Source of the DNA: Pseudomonadota bacterium
GTDB taxonomy: Bacteria > Pseudomonadota > Alphaproteobacteria > Rhizobiales > Devosiaceae
DNA: 7,336 nt
Assembly: GCA_023433985.1 (NCBI GenBank)
Contig: JAEYTN010000246.1
Span: 1 to 7,336 of the forward strand
Direction: 5' to 3'
Of the stretch, positions 1-5,064 are shown one piece after another (position 1 is the stretch's first letter; the number at the start of each line of letters is the position of its first letter). The notes beneath the pieces are model-generated. The model did not search any database and was not told the DNA's origin. It saw nothing but the letters and a program-made list of their open reading frames with translations. A program made the position numbers and the translations under genes.

Positions 1-189
1 GACCAGGAGCCACTGATCATTGTCCGCACCGGAGGCAAGCCCGCCGCGGTACTGATGTCGCTGGAGGACTATAACTCGCTCACCGAGACCGACTACCTCC
101 TCAGCACACCCGCCAATCGGGAACAGCTGATGAAGTCGATCAAGGAGTACGAGGACGGGAAACTCATCGAGGCGCCCTGGCCTGAATGA
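1..189 (+). CDS. yefM: YefM-family antitoxin (Phd/YefM), 3' part only
   Basis: The reading frame is open from base 1 to the TGA at 187-189 and gives 62 residues. They align by eye with E. coli YefM from about residue 23 onward, so about 22 N-terminal residues, including most of the DNA-binding region, lie outside the window. The diagnostic stretch AAVLMSLEDYNSL (residues 15-27) is present, followed by a YLLSTPANREQLMKSI segment and an acidic tail (EYEDGKLIE). In this family the N-terminal half dimerises and represses the operon promoter, and the flexible C-terminal part wraps around YoeB and blocks its active site. The stop overlaps the toxin start as ATGA, so the two are almost certainly co-translated. 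Family assignment is secure; promoter and operator are not visible. Confidence 0.93.
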   Translation, partial: DQEPLIIVRTGGKPAAVLMSLEDYNSLTETDYLLSTPANREQLMKSIKEYEDGKLIEAPWPE

Positions 190-446
190 AGCTCCAGTTC
201 ACCGAGACCGGCTGGGAACACTACGAGTACTGGCAGACTGCGGATGCCAGGATACTTGCAAAGATCAACGAGTTGCTAAAGGACTGTCGACGCAGTCCAT
301 ACTCCGGAATTGGCAAACCCGAGGCCCTCAGGAACAACCTGTCGGGTTGGAGGTCCCGGCGCATAAGTGAGGAGCACCGCCTGGTCTACCGCGTCGACGG
401 CGAGGTGCTCATCGTTGCCCAATGCCGCTACCACTATTCCAGATAG
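186..446 (+). CDS. yoeB: YoeB-family toxin, ribosome-dependent mRNA interferase
   Basis: This 86-residue protein is full length for YoeB (84 in E. coli) and has the RelE/YoeB fold signature throughout: YWQTAD, KINELLKD, the GKPE turn, NLSGWRSRRI, EEHRLVY and a terminal CRYHY. The residues matching the E. coli catalytic set are all in register: Glu46, Arg65, His83 and Tyr84, so the toxin looks intact. Members bind the ribosomal A site and cleave mRNA, stopping translation, until neutralised by YefM. The ATG at 186 overlaps the antitoxin stop. There is no Shine-Dalgarno at normal distance (the nearest GAGG, 169-172, is 13 bases away), so expression probably depends on coupling to yefM. Its stop at 444-446 directly abuts the stop of the convergent UVR gene. 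GC content by hand count over bases 1-420 is about 60%, lower than the neighbouring repair genes. Confidence 0.96.
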   Translation: MKLQFTETGWEHYEYWQTADARILAKINELLKDCRRSPYSGIGKPEALRNNLSGWRSRRISEEHRLVYRVDGEVLIVAQCRYHYSR

Positions 447-704
447 CTACCGCTTCCGGCTCTTCACGTTGGCCTTGAGGTCCGGCTTTTTCGGGCGGGT
501 CCAGCCCTTGGGCGGCTGCACCACCGGGACGTTGGTGCCCAGCCCCATCGAGCCCGGGGGCGGCTGCTTGGCCTGCACTGCGCCGCGCAACTCGGCGATG
601 GCGTCGCGGAAGCGGGCGGCAGCTTCGTAATCCTCGCGGGCGACGGCCTCCGCCATCTGCTTTTCGAGCGCGGCGATCTTGCGGTCGTTGTTGATGAGCG
701 ACAT
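447..704 (-). CDS. Small UVR-motif (UvrB/UvrC motif) protein
   Basis: The protein has 85 residues. Residues 10-42 match the UVR domain pattern: a helix IAALEKQMAEAVARED, then YEAAARFRDAIAEL, with the characteristic YEAA..RD core. In UvrB and UvrC this helical hairpin mediates their contact; it also occurs in ClpC and McsA. The rest is a Gly/Pro-rich linker (residues 48-67, PPPGSMGLGTNVPV) and a strongly basic end (KGWTRPKKPD...KSRKR), which could bind nucleic acid. There is no catalytic domain, so an adaptor role is inferred. The start at 704 was chosen because it fits the UVR domain and lies 8 bp after the ligase stop, with GAGG (711-714) overlapping that stop as Shine-Dalgarno. An upstream extension to 1115 is only an open frame antisense to nothing real: it runs through the ligase in another frame. 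It is the third gene of the exonuclease-ligase operon. Confidence 0.85.
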   Translation of the reverse strand: MSLINNDRKIAALEKQMAEAVAREDYEAAARFRDAIAELRGAVQAKQPPPGSMGLGTNVPVVQPPKGWTRPKKPDLKANVKSRKR

Positions 705-710
705 CGGCGG

Positions 711-714
711 CCTC
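711..714 (-). promoter_or_regulatory. Shine-Dalgarno of the UVR-motif gene, overlapping the ligase stop
   Basis: On the minus strand the ligase ends TGA followed by GG, so the GAGG motif shares bases with the stop codon and sits six bases before the ATG at 704. A ribosome finishing the ligase would be placed directly on the next start, consistent with re-initiation. This supports 704 as the start. Confidence 0.6.
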
Positions 715-2290
715 AGGTGGCGGAGAGGAAGACCTGCATCTCGTCGAGGGTGGCGGCCTCGGATGCCGGCTTGTCCCACCTTATCCGGTTGATGCGGGGG
801 AAGCGAAGGGCCACGCCGGATTTGTGCCGGCTCGAGGCCTGTGCCGAGTCGAACGCCACCTCGAACACCAGCTCCTTCGACACCTCGCGCACCGGGCCGA
901 AGGCGGCGACGGTGTTGTTGCGCACCCACTTGTCGAGCTGCTTCAGCTCCTCGTCGGTGAAGCCGAAATAGGCCTTGCCGATAGGGACGATCTCGTTCCC
1001 CTTCCACACCCCGAACGTGTAGTCCGAGTAGAAGCTCGAGCGCTTGCCGTGGCCGCGCTGAGCGTACATCAGGATGGCATCGACCACGTTCGGGTCGCGC
1101 TTCCACTTGAACCACAGGCCTTTGGGACGGCCGGGCACATAGGTGGAGGAGCGCAGCTTCAGCATGACGCCCTCATGGCCCTGCTCGGCTGCGCCCCTGC
1201 GGCGGATCTCGGCCAACTCGTCCCAGGATTCGAACGGAACGACCGGCGACAGGTCGAGTCGCGTCTGCGGATTCTTCGCGAACCAGGCTTCGAGCCGCGC
1301 GCGGCGTTCGGTCCAGGGGAGCGCGCGGATATCCTCGCTGCCATCGAACAGCATGTCGTAGACGCGGATGAAGGCGGGATAGGCGGTGAGATGCTTGGCG
1401 ATGGCGGTCTTGCGGTTGAGCCGCTGCTGCAGGTCGTTGAACGAGGCCGGCTCGAAATCGTGGCCGACCAGCAGCTCGCCATCGAGCACCGCGTCGCCGA
1501 ACACCGCCTCGGTGACGTCGGGGAACGCGTCGGCGATGTCGTCGCCGGTGCGGCTGAACAGCGAGACCTTGCCGCGCGCCGCGATCAGCTGGACGCGGAT
1601 GCCATCCCACTTCCATTCGGCGACGAAATCCTTCGGATCGAGCTTTTCGAGGTCTTTCTCCTCGTCGATGGGGTTCGACAGCATCAGCGGGTGGAAGCGC
1701 GAGGCGTGGTCGATGTCCGGGCGCTCGGTCTTGCCGTCGAGCCAGTCGAAGAGTTCGGTGTAAGGCACATGGAGGCCGTTCCACACTTCCTCGATCTCCT
1801 GGATCGGCTTGCCGCTCATTTCGGCGAGTGCCGTCTTGGCGAGGCGGGCGGAGACACCGATGCGCAGCGCGCCGGTGGCGAACTTCACCAGCGCCCAGCG
1901 CTCGTTGATTGAGGCGCGTGTGAGCAGCGAGCCGATGAGCCGCGGCAGCTCGGCCTTGCTGGTCATGTTGAAGAGCTCGACGAGGTCGCTGAGCGACGGC
2001 AGCGGCTCGGTGCCGCCATGATGCGGCCAGATCAGCGCGATGGTTTCACCGAGGTCGCCGACATAGTCGTAGCTGAGCGCGAAAAGGTGCGGGTCGACCT
2101 CCGCCAGCACCACGTCGCGCAGCACCGCCGGCTTCACATTCTTGAAGGTCAGCGAGCCGGTGAGGATAGCGAGGCCGAAGCCGCGATCCGGGTCGGGCGT
2201 CGAGCGGAAATACTCGACCATAGCCTCGAGCTTGCGGTTGCGCGAGGGTGTGAGGACGAGCGTTTCCATGAGCGCGGCAAAGGCCCTCAT
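713..2290 (-). CDS. ATP-dependent DNA ligase, cisplatin damage response type
   Basis: The protein has 525 residues, the usual length for this ligase class. It seals nicks using ATP through a covalent lysyl-AMP. The N-terminal DNA-binding domain is about residues 1-200 (start MRAFAALMETLVLTPSRNRK). The nucleotidyltransferase motifs follow in order: motif I KWDG with the nucleophile Lys227 and Arg232, motif Ia FSRTG (245-249), motif III LDGE (269-272), motif IV EGVMLK (373-378), motif V WFKWK (393-397), and motif VI RFPRINRIRWDK (496-507) in the OB domain. All key residues are present, so it should be active. The family works with the exonuclease encoded just upstream in a DNA-damage-response set. 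The start at 2290 was chosen from the family's typical N terminus, the ATGA overlap with the exonuclease, and a strong Shine-Dalgarno; the frame is open further upstream but only as a shadow of the exonuclease. Confidence 0.95.
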   Translation of the reverse strand: MRAFAALMETLVLTPSRNRKLEAMVEYFRSTPDPDRGFGLAILTGSLTFKNVKPAVLRDVVLAEVDPHLFALSYDYVGDLGETIALIWPHHGGTEPLPSLSDLVELFNMTSKAELPRLIGSLLTRASINERWALVKFATGALRIGVSARLAKTALAEMSGKPIQEIEEVWNGLHVPYTELFDWLDGKTERPDIDHASRFHPLMLSNPIDEEKDLEKLDPKDFVAEWKWDGIRVQLIAARGKVSLFSRTGDDIADAFPDVTEAVFGDAVLDGELLVGHDFEPASFNDLQQRLNRKTAIAKHLTAYPAFIRVYDMLFDGSEDIRALPWTERRARLEAWFAKNPQTRLDLSPVVPFESWDELAEIRRRGAAEQGHEGVMLKLRSSTYVPGRPKGLWFKWKRDPNVVDAILMYAQRGHGKRSSFYSDYTFGVWKGNEIVPIGKAYFGFTDEELKQLDKWVRNNTVAAFGPVREVSKELVFEVAFDSAQASSRHKSGVALRFPRINRIRWDKPASEAATLDEMQVFLSAT

Positions 2291-3288
2291 TCGCCCTCCT
2301 CCTCGCCTTCCTCGTAGGCCTGGATGTTGAGGGGCTCCGCCTCGAGCCCCTGCTGCCGGCAGTGGTAGACCAGCGCATCCTCGCGTCCATGCGTGACCCA
2401 CACCTTGCTGGCGCCGGTATCGGCGATGGTTTGCCTGAGCTCGTTCCAGTCGGCGTGATCGGAGATAACGAGCGGCAGCTCCACCCCACCCTGCTTCGCA
2501 CGCTGCTTCACGCTCATCCAGCCGGACGCGACGGCCAGGACCGGATCAGGGAGGCGGCGGCTCCAACGGTCCTTGATGGCGGAGGGCGGGGCAATGATGA
2601 TCTGGCCCTTGAGCTCCTCCTTGGTCGCTTCGAGCGACGGCTTCAGCACGCCGAGCGGAATGCCGCGCTCGACGTAGAGTTCGCAGAGCCGGATCATGGC
2701 GCCGTGAAGGTAGATCGGCGCATCCCACCCCGCGTCGCGCAGCAGCGCGATCACCCGCTGCGCCTTGCCCAGCGCGTAGCAGCCGATGACGTGCGAGCGC
2801 TCGGGGAAGGTCGCGACAGAACGCAGCAGCCGGTTGATCTCGTCGAGGGGTTTGGGGTGCTGGAACACCGGCAACCCGAAGGTCGCCTCCGTAATGAACA
2901 GGTCGCATTCGGCCAGCTCGAATGTCTGCGCGGTGCGGTCCGGAAGACGCTTGTAGTCGCCGGTGAACACGGCGCGCTGGCCCTTGTGCTCGAGCAGCAC
3001 CTGCGCCGAGCCGAGTATGTGGCCGGCCGGGAAGAAGGTGATAGTAACATCGTCCACTTGCAGTGGCGTGTTGAACTCGAGCGGCTGGAACTGCCCCGCG
3101 CAATCCTCGCCGTAGCGCACCTTCATGATGGCGATGGTGTCTGGCGTGGCGAGGACTGCACCATGGCCGGACCGCGCATGGTCGGAATGGCCGTGCGTGA
3201 TGATCGCCCGGGCCCGCGGCTCGGGTGGATCGATATAGGCATCGATGGGGATGACGCGCAGGTCGCGATCGAGGAACGGGGCGGGCAT
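2287..3288 (-). CDS. Ligase-associated DNA damage response exonuclease (metallo-beta-lactamase/beta-CASP)
   Basis: The protein has 333 residues with metallo-beta-lactamase/beta-CASP architecture. Metal-binding motif 2 is HGHSDH (residues 32-37), His90 lies in FPAGHILGSAQ (motif 3), and Asp111 in FTGDYKR (motif 4). The beta-CASP residues follow: Glu134 in TEAT (motif A), His195 in YLHGAM, His278 in ISDHADW, and His300 in VTHGRE near the C terminus. Every expected metal ligand is there, so an active metal-dependent nuclease is likely. The family forms a set with the downstream ligase, and elsewhere with an Lhr helicase and PdeM. The protein ends in a run of acidic residues (EEGEEEGE) whose codons also carry the ligase's Shine-Dalgarno. 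Its own start at 3288 lacks a clear Shine-Dalgarno; it was chosen because the domain begins within about 25 residues. It is the first gene of the operon. Confidence 0.93.
   Translation of the reverse strand: MPAPFLDRDLRVIPIDAYIDPPEPRARAIITHGHSDHARSGHGAVLATPDTIAIMKVRYGEDCAGQFQPLEFNTPLQVDDVTITFFPAGHILGSAQVLLEHKGQRAVFTGDYKRLPDRTAQTFELAECDLFITEATFGLPVFQHPKPLDEINRLLRSVATFPERSHVIGCYALGKAQRVIALLRDAGWDAPIYLHGAMIRLCELYVERGIPLGVLKPSLEATKEELKGQIIIAPPSAIKDRWSRRLPDPVLAVASGWMSVKQRAKQGGVELPLVISDHADWNELRQTIADTGASKVWVTHGREDALVYHCRQQGLEAEPLNIQAYEEGEEEGE
2295..2303 (-). promoter_or_regulatory. Strong Shine-Dalgarno of the ligase, inside the exonuclease coding end
   Basis: The minus-strand bases read AGGAGGAGG and contain two overlapping perfect AGGAGG hexamers, ending 7 and 4 bases before the ATG at 2290. 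The same bases are the GAG GAG GAG G codons of the exonuclease's acidic tail. The site is much stronger than that of any other gene in the window and, with the ATGA overlap, fixes the ligase start. Confidence 0.85.
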
Positions 3289-3410
3289 GGCGGCAGGATG
3301 TTAGCGGCAAGTGCTGCTAAACGCACCAAAAGCCGGTTCGTCACACTAGTAGTGGCAAGTTGTTGGGACTAGGGTCCGCACCACCACACCAAATTCGTAC
3401 CGGGGCCGCA
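3289..3410. promoter_or_regulatory. Divergent intergenic region between the repair operon and the cNMP-fold gene
   Basis: This 122-bp region separates the divergent starts at 3288 (-) and 3411 (+) and must hold promoters for both units. I could not place convincing -35/-10 pairs on either strand. The weak minus-strand candidate TTGGTG with 17 bases to CGCTAA is not good enough to call. No alphaproteobacterial LexA box (GTTC-N7-GTTC) is visible. It contains a near-perfect 20-bp dyad at 3301-3320 and a short perfect 5-1-5 inverted repeat, CACTA-G-TAGTG, at 3344-3354. Confidence 0.6.
3301..3320. promoter_or_regulatory. Inverted repeat, possible operator of the exonuclease-ligase operon
   Basis: The left arm TTAGCGGCA and right arm TGCTGCTAA are reverse complements at 8 of 9 positions, separated by two bases (AG). 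The element lies 12 bp upstream of the exonuclease ATG, where a dimeric repressor could block transcription or where the mRNA leader could fold. The outer TTAGC/GCTAA is perfect. No known regulator is recognised from the motif, so the role is inferred only from symmetry and position. Confidence 0.4.
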
Positions 3411-3902
3411 ATGGAAAGCCTGCTTGCACTCGCCGCGTCGCATCCGACCCGCACTTACGCCGCCGGCGAAATCCTGATCGGACAAGGGTTCGAAGGCGGC
3501 GACCTGTTCATCCTCGAAAGCGGACAACTGGCGGTGGAGCGCGATGGGGTGAGAATCGCCACCATCTCCACGCCGGGATCCTTGATCGGCGAGATGTCCG
3601 TCGTGCTGGGCACGCTCAGCAGCGCCACCGTGCAGACCGAAAAGCCGACGACGGTGCGGGTGATCCGCGATGCGCGGCAGTATCTGCAGACCGACCCCGC
3701 GCTGACCTTCCGGGTCGCCTGGCTGATGGCCAACCGGCTCGACGCCACCTCGGCCTACCTGGTGCAATTGAGCAAGGATCATGCGGGCAAGCCCGAGGGC
3801 GGGCTGCTCGGCCGCATCCTCACCTCGCTGAACTCGCCCGACGACAAGCGCTACGTTACGGTGAGCCGGGGCGACATGTTCGGCGACGGACCGCCCGCCT
3901 GA
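3411..3902 (+). CDS. Stand-alone cyclic-nucleotide-binding-domain-like protein
   Basis: The protein has 163 residues. Residues about 15-110 form a CRP/cNMP-type beta-roll: YAAGEILIGQGFEGGDLFIL (16-35), ESGQLAVERDG, then the phosphate-binding cassette region LIGEMSVVLGTLSSATV (58-74), followed by helical segments (ALTFRVAWLMANRLDAT). Gly60 and Glu61 of the cassette are kept, but the arginine that contacts the cyclic phosphate in CRP (Arg82) is replaced by serine (Ser70) and the loop is one residue shorter. Classical cAMP binding is therefore doubtful. No helix-turn-helix follows, and the last 40 residues show no recognised domain, so it is not a CRP-type transcription factor. The ATG at 3411 was preferred over an in-frame TTG at 3360 because the fold begins close to it, although its Shine-Dalgarno is weak. 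The esterase gene follows 28 bp downstream. Confidence 0.8.
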   Translation: MESLLALAASHPTRTYAAGEILIGQGFEGGDLFILESGQLAVERDGVRIATISTPGSLIGEMSVVLGTLSSATVQTEKPTTVRVIRDARQYLQTDPALTFRVAWLMANRLDATSAYLVQLSKDHAGKPEGGLLGRILTSLNSPDDKRYVTVSRGDMFGDGPPA

Positions 3903-3920
3903 AAACGCAAGAGCAAGAAC

Positions 3921-3925
3921 GAGGT
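3921..3925 (+). promoter_or_regulatory. Shine-Dalgarno of the esterase gene
   Basis: GAGGT lies five bases before the ATG at 3931, in the 28-bp gap after the cNMP-fold gene. It supports 3931 as the start and independent initiation within a two-gene operon. Confidence 0.6.
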
Positions 3926-3930
3926 ACACC

Positions 3931-4941
3931 ATGCGCCGCACCGACCACCCGGCGGGCACAGTCCATACCATTTCCGTCGAAGGCAAGTCGCTGGTCAACA
4001 ACCGGCTGGGTGACCCGACGACGCGCCGGATCGACGTCTACGTGCCTGCGGGGCAAGACGGCAGCGGCCTGCCCCTGCTCGTCGACCTCGTCGGCTTCAC
4101 CGCCGGCGGCCCGGCTCACACCAACTGGCGGAACTTCGGCGAGAACGTGCCCGAGCGGCTCGACCGGCTGATCGGCGACGGAAAGATGCCGCCGGTGGTG
4201 GTGGCGTTCCCCGATTGCTTCACCCGGCTGGGTGGCAACCAATATGTGAACAGTGCCGCGATGGGGAACTGGGAGGACTTTCTCATCGAGGAGATGCTCC
4301 CGGCGGTGGAAGGCCAGTACAGCTGCGGCGGAACGGGCCGGCGCGGCGTGTTCGGCAAGAGCTCCGGCGGCCACGGCTCGCTGGTGCATGCTATGCTGCA
4401 CCCCGACGTCTGGGCCGCGGCGGCAAGCCACTCGGGCGATGCCGGGTTCGACAACCTCTATATCAGCGAGTTCCCCAAGCTGCTGCGCCAACTGGCCAAG
4501 GCGGGCTCGATCGAGGAGTGGATCAAGAAGTTCGAAGCCAAGCTCAAGCCCGGCAACGACGACTGGATGGTGCTGCTGATGCTGGCCCAGGCCGCCTGCT
4601 TCGATCCCGATCCCGACGCGGCAACCTTCGTCGGCCTGCGGCTGCCGGTGACCTGGGACACCTGCGAGTTGATCGAGGAGCGGTGGCAGAACTGGCTGAA
4701 GTTCGATCCGGCGGAGCTGGTGAAGACCCACGCCGAGGCGGTAGGTCAGCTCAAGGCGTTCTATTTCGACTGCGGGACAGAGGACCAGTACAACATCCTC
4801 TACGGCAGCCGGCGCATCCACAAGGCGCTCGAGGCGCGGGGGATAGCCCACCGCTACGAGGAGTTCCCCGACGACCACACGAACGTGGACTACCGGATGG
4901 ACGAGAGCCTGCCGATGCTGGCGAAGGCGCTGAGCGCCTAG
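3931..4941 (+). CDS. Putative esterase, alpha/beta-hydrolase (Esterase D/enterochelin-esterase-like)
   Basis: The protein has 336 residues. Its N-terminal segment (GTVHTISVEGKSLVNNRLGD then RRIDVYVPAG, residues 10-41) is typical of the putative esterase family PF00756. The catalytic elements are in order: an oxyanion-type strand LLVDLVGF (49-56), the nucleophile elbow GKSSGG (142-147) with Ser144 as likely nucleophile, an acid in DCGTEDQY (Asp285 most likely), and His316 in PDDHTNV. The triad looks complete. Residues about 175-265 form a longer insertion that probably caps the active site. There is no signal peptide or membrane segment, so it should be cytosolic. Substrate cannot be read from sequence; relatives include carboxylesterases and ester-cleaving siderophore enzymes. 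It sits 28 bp after the cNMP-fold gene and ends 123 bp before the convergent peptidase gene. Confidence 0.88.
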   Translation: MRRTDHPAGTVHTISVEGKSLVNNRLGDPTTRRIDVYVPAGQDGSGLPLLVDLVGFTAGGPAHTNWRNFGENVPERLDRLIGDGKMPPVVVAFPDCFTRLGGNQYVNSAAMGNWEDFLIEEMLPAVEGQYSCGGTGRRGVFGKSSGGHGSLVHAMLHPDVWAAAASHSGDAGFDNLYISEFPKLLRQLAKAGSIEEWIKKFEAKLKPGNDDWMVLLMLAQAACFDPDPDAATFVGLRLPVTWDTCELIEERWQNWLKFDPAELVKTHAEAVGQLKAFYFDCGTEDQYNILYGSRRIHKALEARGIAHRYEEFPDDHTNVDYRMDESLPMLAKALSA

Positions 4942-4951
4942 AGCGGGCGCT
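4933..4951. repeat. Small hairpin spanning the esterase stop codon
   Basis: AGCGCC (4933-4938) and GGCGCT (4946-4951) are perfect reverse complements around a 7-base loop that includes the TAG. No T-run follows, so a classical intrinsic terminator is not supported, though the fold could stabilise or help end the esterase transcript. Confidence 0.4.
4942..4951. repeat. 10-bp direct repeat, left copy
   Basis: AGCGGGCGCT begins directly after the esterase stop and recurs identically at 5052-5061, just before the peptidase stop. The two copies are 110 bp apart and enclose the palindromic element. They could be a duplication left by insertion or remnants of a repeated unit. Confidence 0.5.
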
Positions 4952-4959
4952 GGACGCCC

Positions 4960-5007
4960 CCTCCACCACGTTTCGCGTGGTCCCCCTCCCCCGCTTCGCG
5001 GTGGAGG
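4960..5007. repeat. GC-rich palindromic intergenic element (REP-like)
   Basis: The outer arms CCTCCACC (4960-4967) and GGTGGAGG (5000-5007) are perfect reverse complements and enclose two small hairpins: ACCACG-TTTCG-CGTGGT (4965-4981) and CCGC-TTC-GCGG (4991-5001), joined by a pyrimidine stretch (TCCCCCTCCC). The design resembles dispersed palindromic elements with a CCACG..TTCG..CGTGG core and CCCCCTCCCCC spacer that I recall from several alphaproteobacterial genomes. It lies between two convergent genes, a favoured place for such elements. One copy cannot prove a repeat family. Confidence 0.6.
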
Positions 5008-5038
5008 ACCCGGTCTACCTCACCGCCCGTGACCGCGA

Positions 5039-5055
5039 CGCTGCCAAGGGCAGCG
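5039..5055. terminator. Perfect GC-rich hairpin between convergent genes, possible terminator
   Basis: CGCTGCC (5039-5045) and GGCAGCG (5049-5055) form a perfect 7-bp stem with an AAG loop, ten bases downstream of the peptidase stop in the leftward direction. Strength and position suit a transcription terminator for the peptidase gene, possibly in both directions. No T-run follows on either strand, so it could equally be part of the palindromic repeat cluster. Confidence 0.4.
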
Positions 5056-5061
5056 GGCGCT
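5052..5061. repeat. 10-bp direct repeat, right copy
   Basis: This is the second identical copy of AGCGGGCGCT (first at 4942-4951). It overlaps the 3' arm of the hairpin at 5039-5055 and lies three bases short of the peptidase stop codon. Confidence 0.5.
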
Positions 5062-5064
5062 CCC

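Noticed and set aside
472..491. T-run after a GC-rich stretch as a terminator for yoeB
   Set aside because: No convincing stem precedes the T-run, and on the other strand the A-run is simply lysine codons of the UVR protein (RPKKPD).
705..1115. N-terminal extension of the UVR protein through the ligase region
   Set aside because: The extension is Arg/Pro-rich shadow translation; the ATG at 704 has a Shine-Dalgarno and starts right before the UVR helix.
824..1912. Long plus-strand open frame antisense to the ligase
   Set aside because: It is a shadow of a high-GC gene; the ligase frame has all nucleotidyltransferase motifs, and this frame gives no recognisable domain.
2291..2401. N-terminal extension of the ligase by 37 residues
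   Set aside because: The added residues are shadow sequence of the exonuclease; MRAFAALMETLVLTPSRN is the expected family start and has an excellent ribosome-binding site.
3341..3360. SOS (LexA) box upstream of the exonuclease, starting from GTTCGTCACAC
   Set aside because: The alphaproteobacterial box needs GTTC-N7-GTTC; the second half here reads TAGT, so it does not match.
2362..3372. Long plus-strand open frame antisense to the exonuclease
   Set aside because: The opposite strand encodes a complete beta-CASP nuclease; the antisense translation is low-complexity and shows no family features.
3360..3410. TTG start adding 17 residues to the cNMP-fold protein
   Set aside because: TTG is a rare start, no Shine-Dalgarno precedes it, and the added residues do not belong to the fold.
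3856..4878. Long minus-strand open frame antisense to the esterase
   Set aside because: The plus strand carries a full alpha/beta-hydrolase with a catalytic triad and a Shine-Dalgarno; the antisense frame is a codon-bias shadow.
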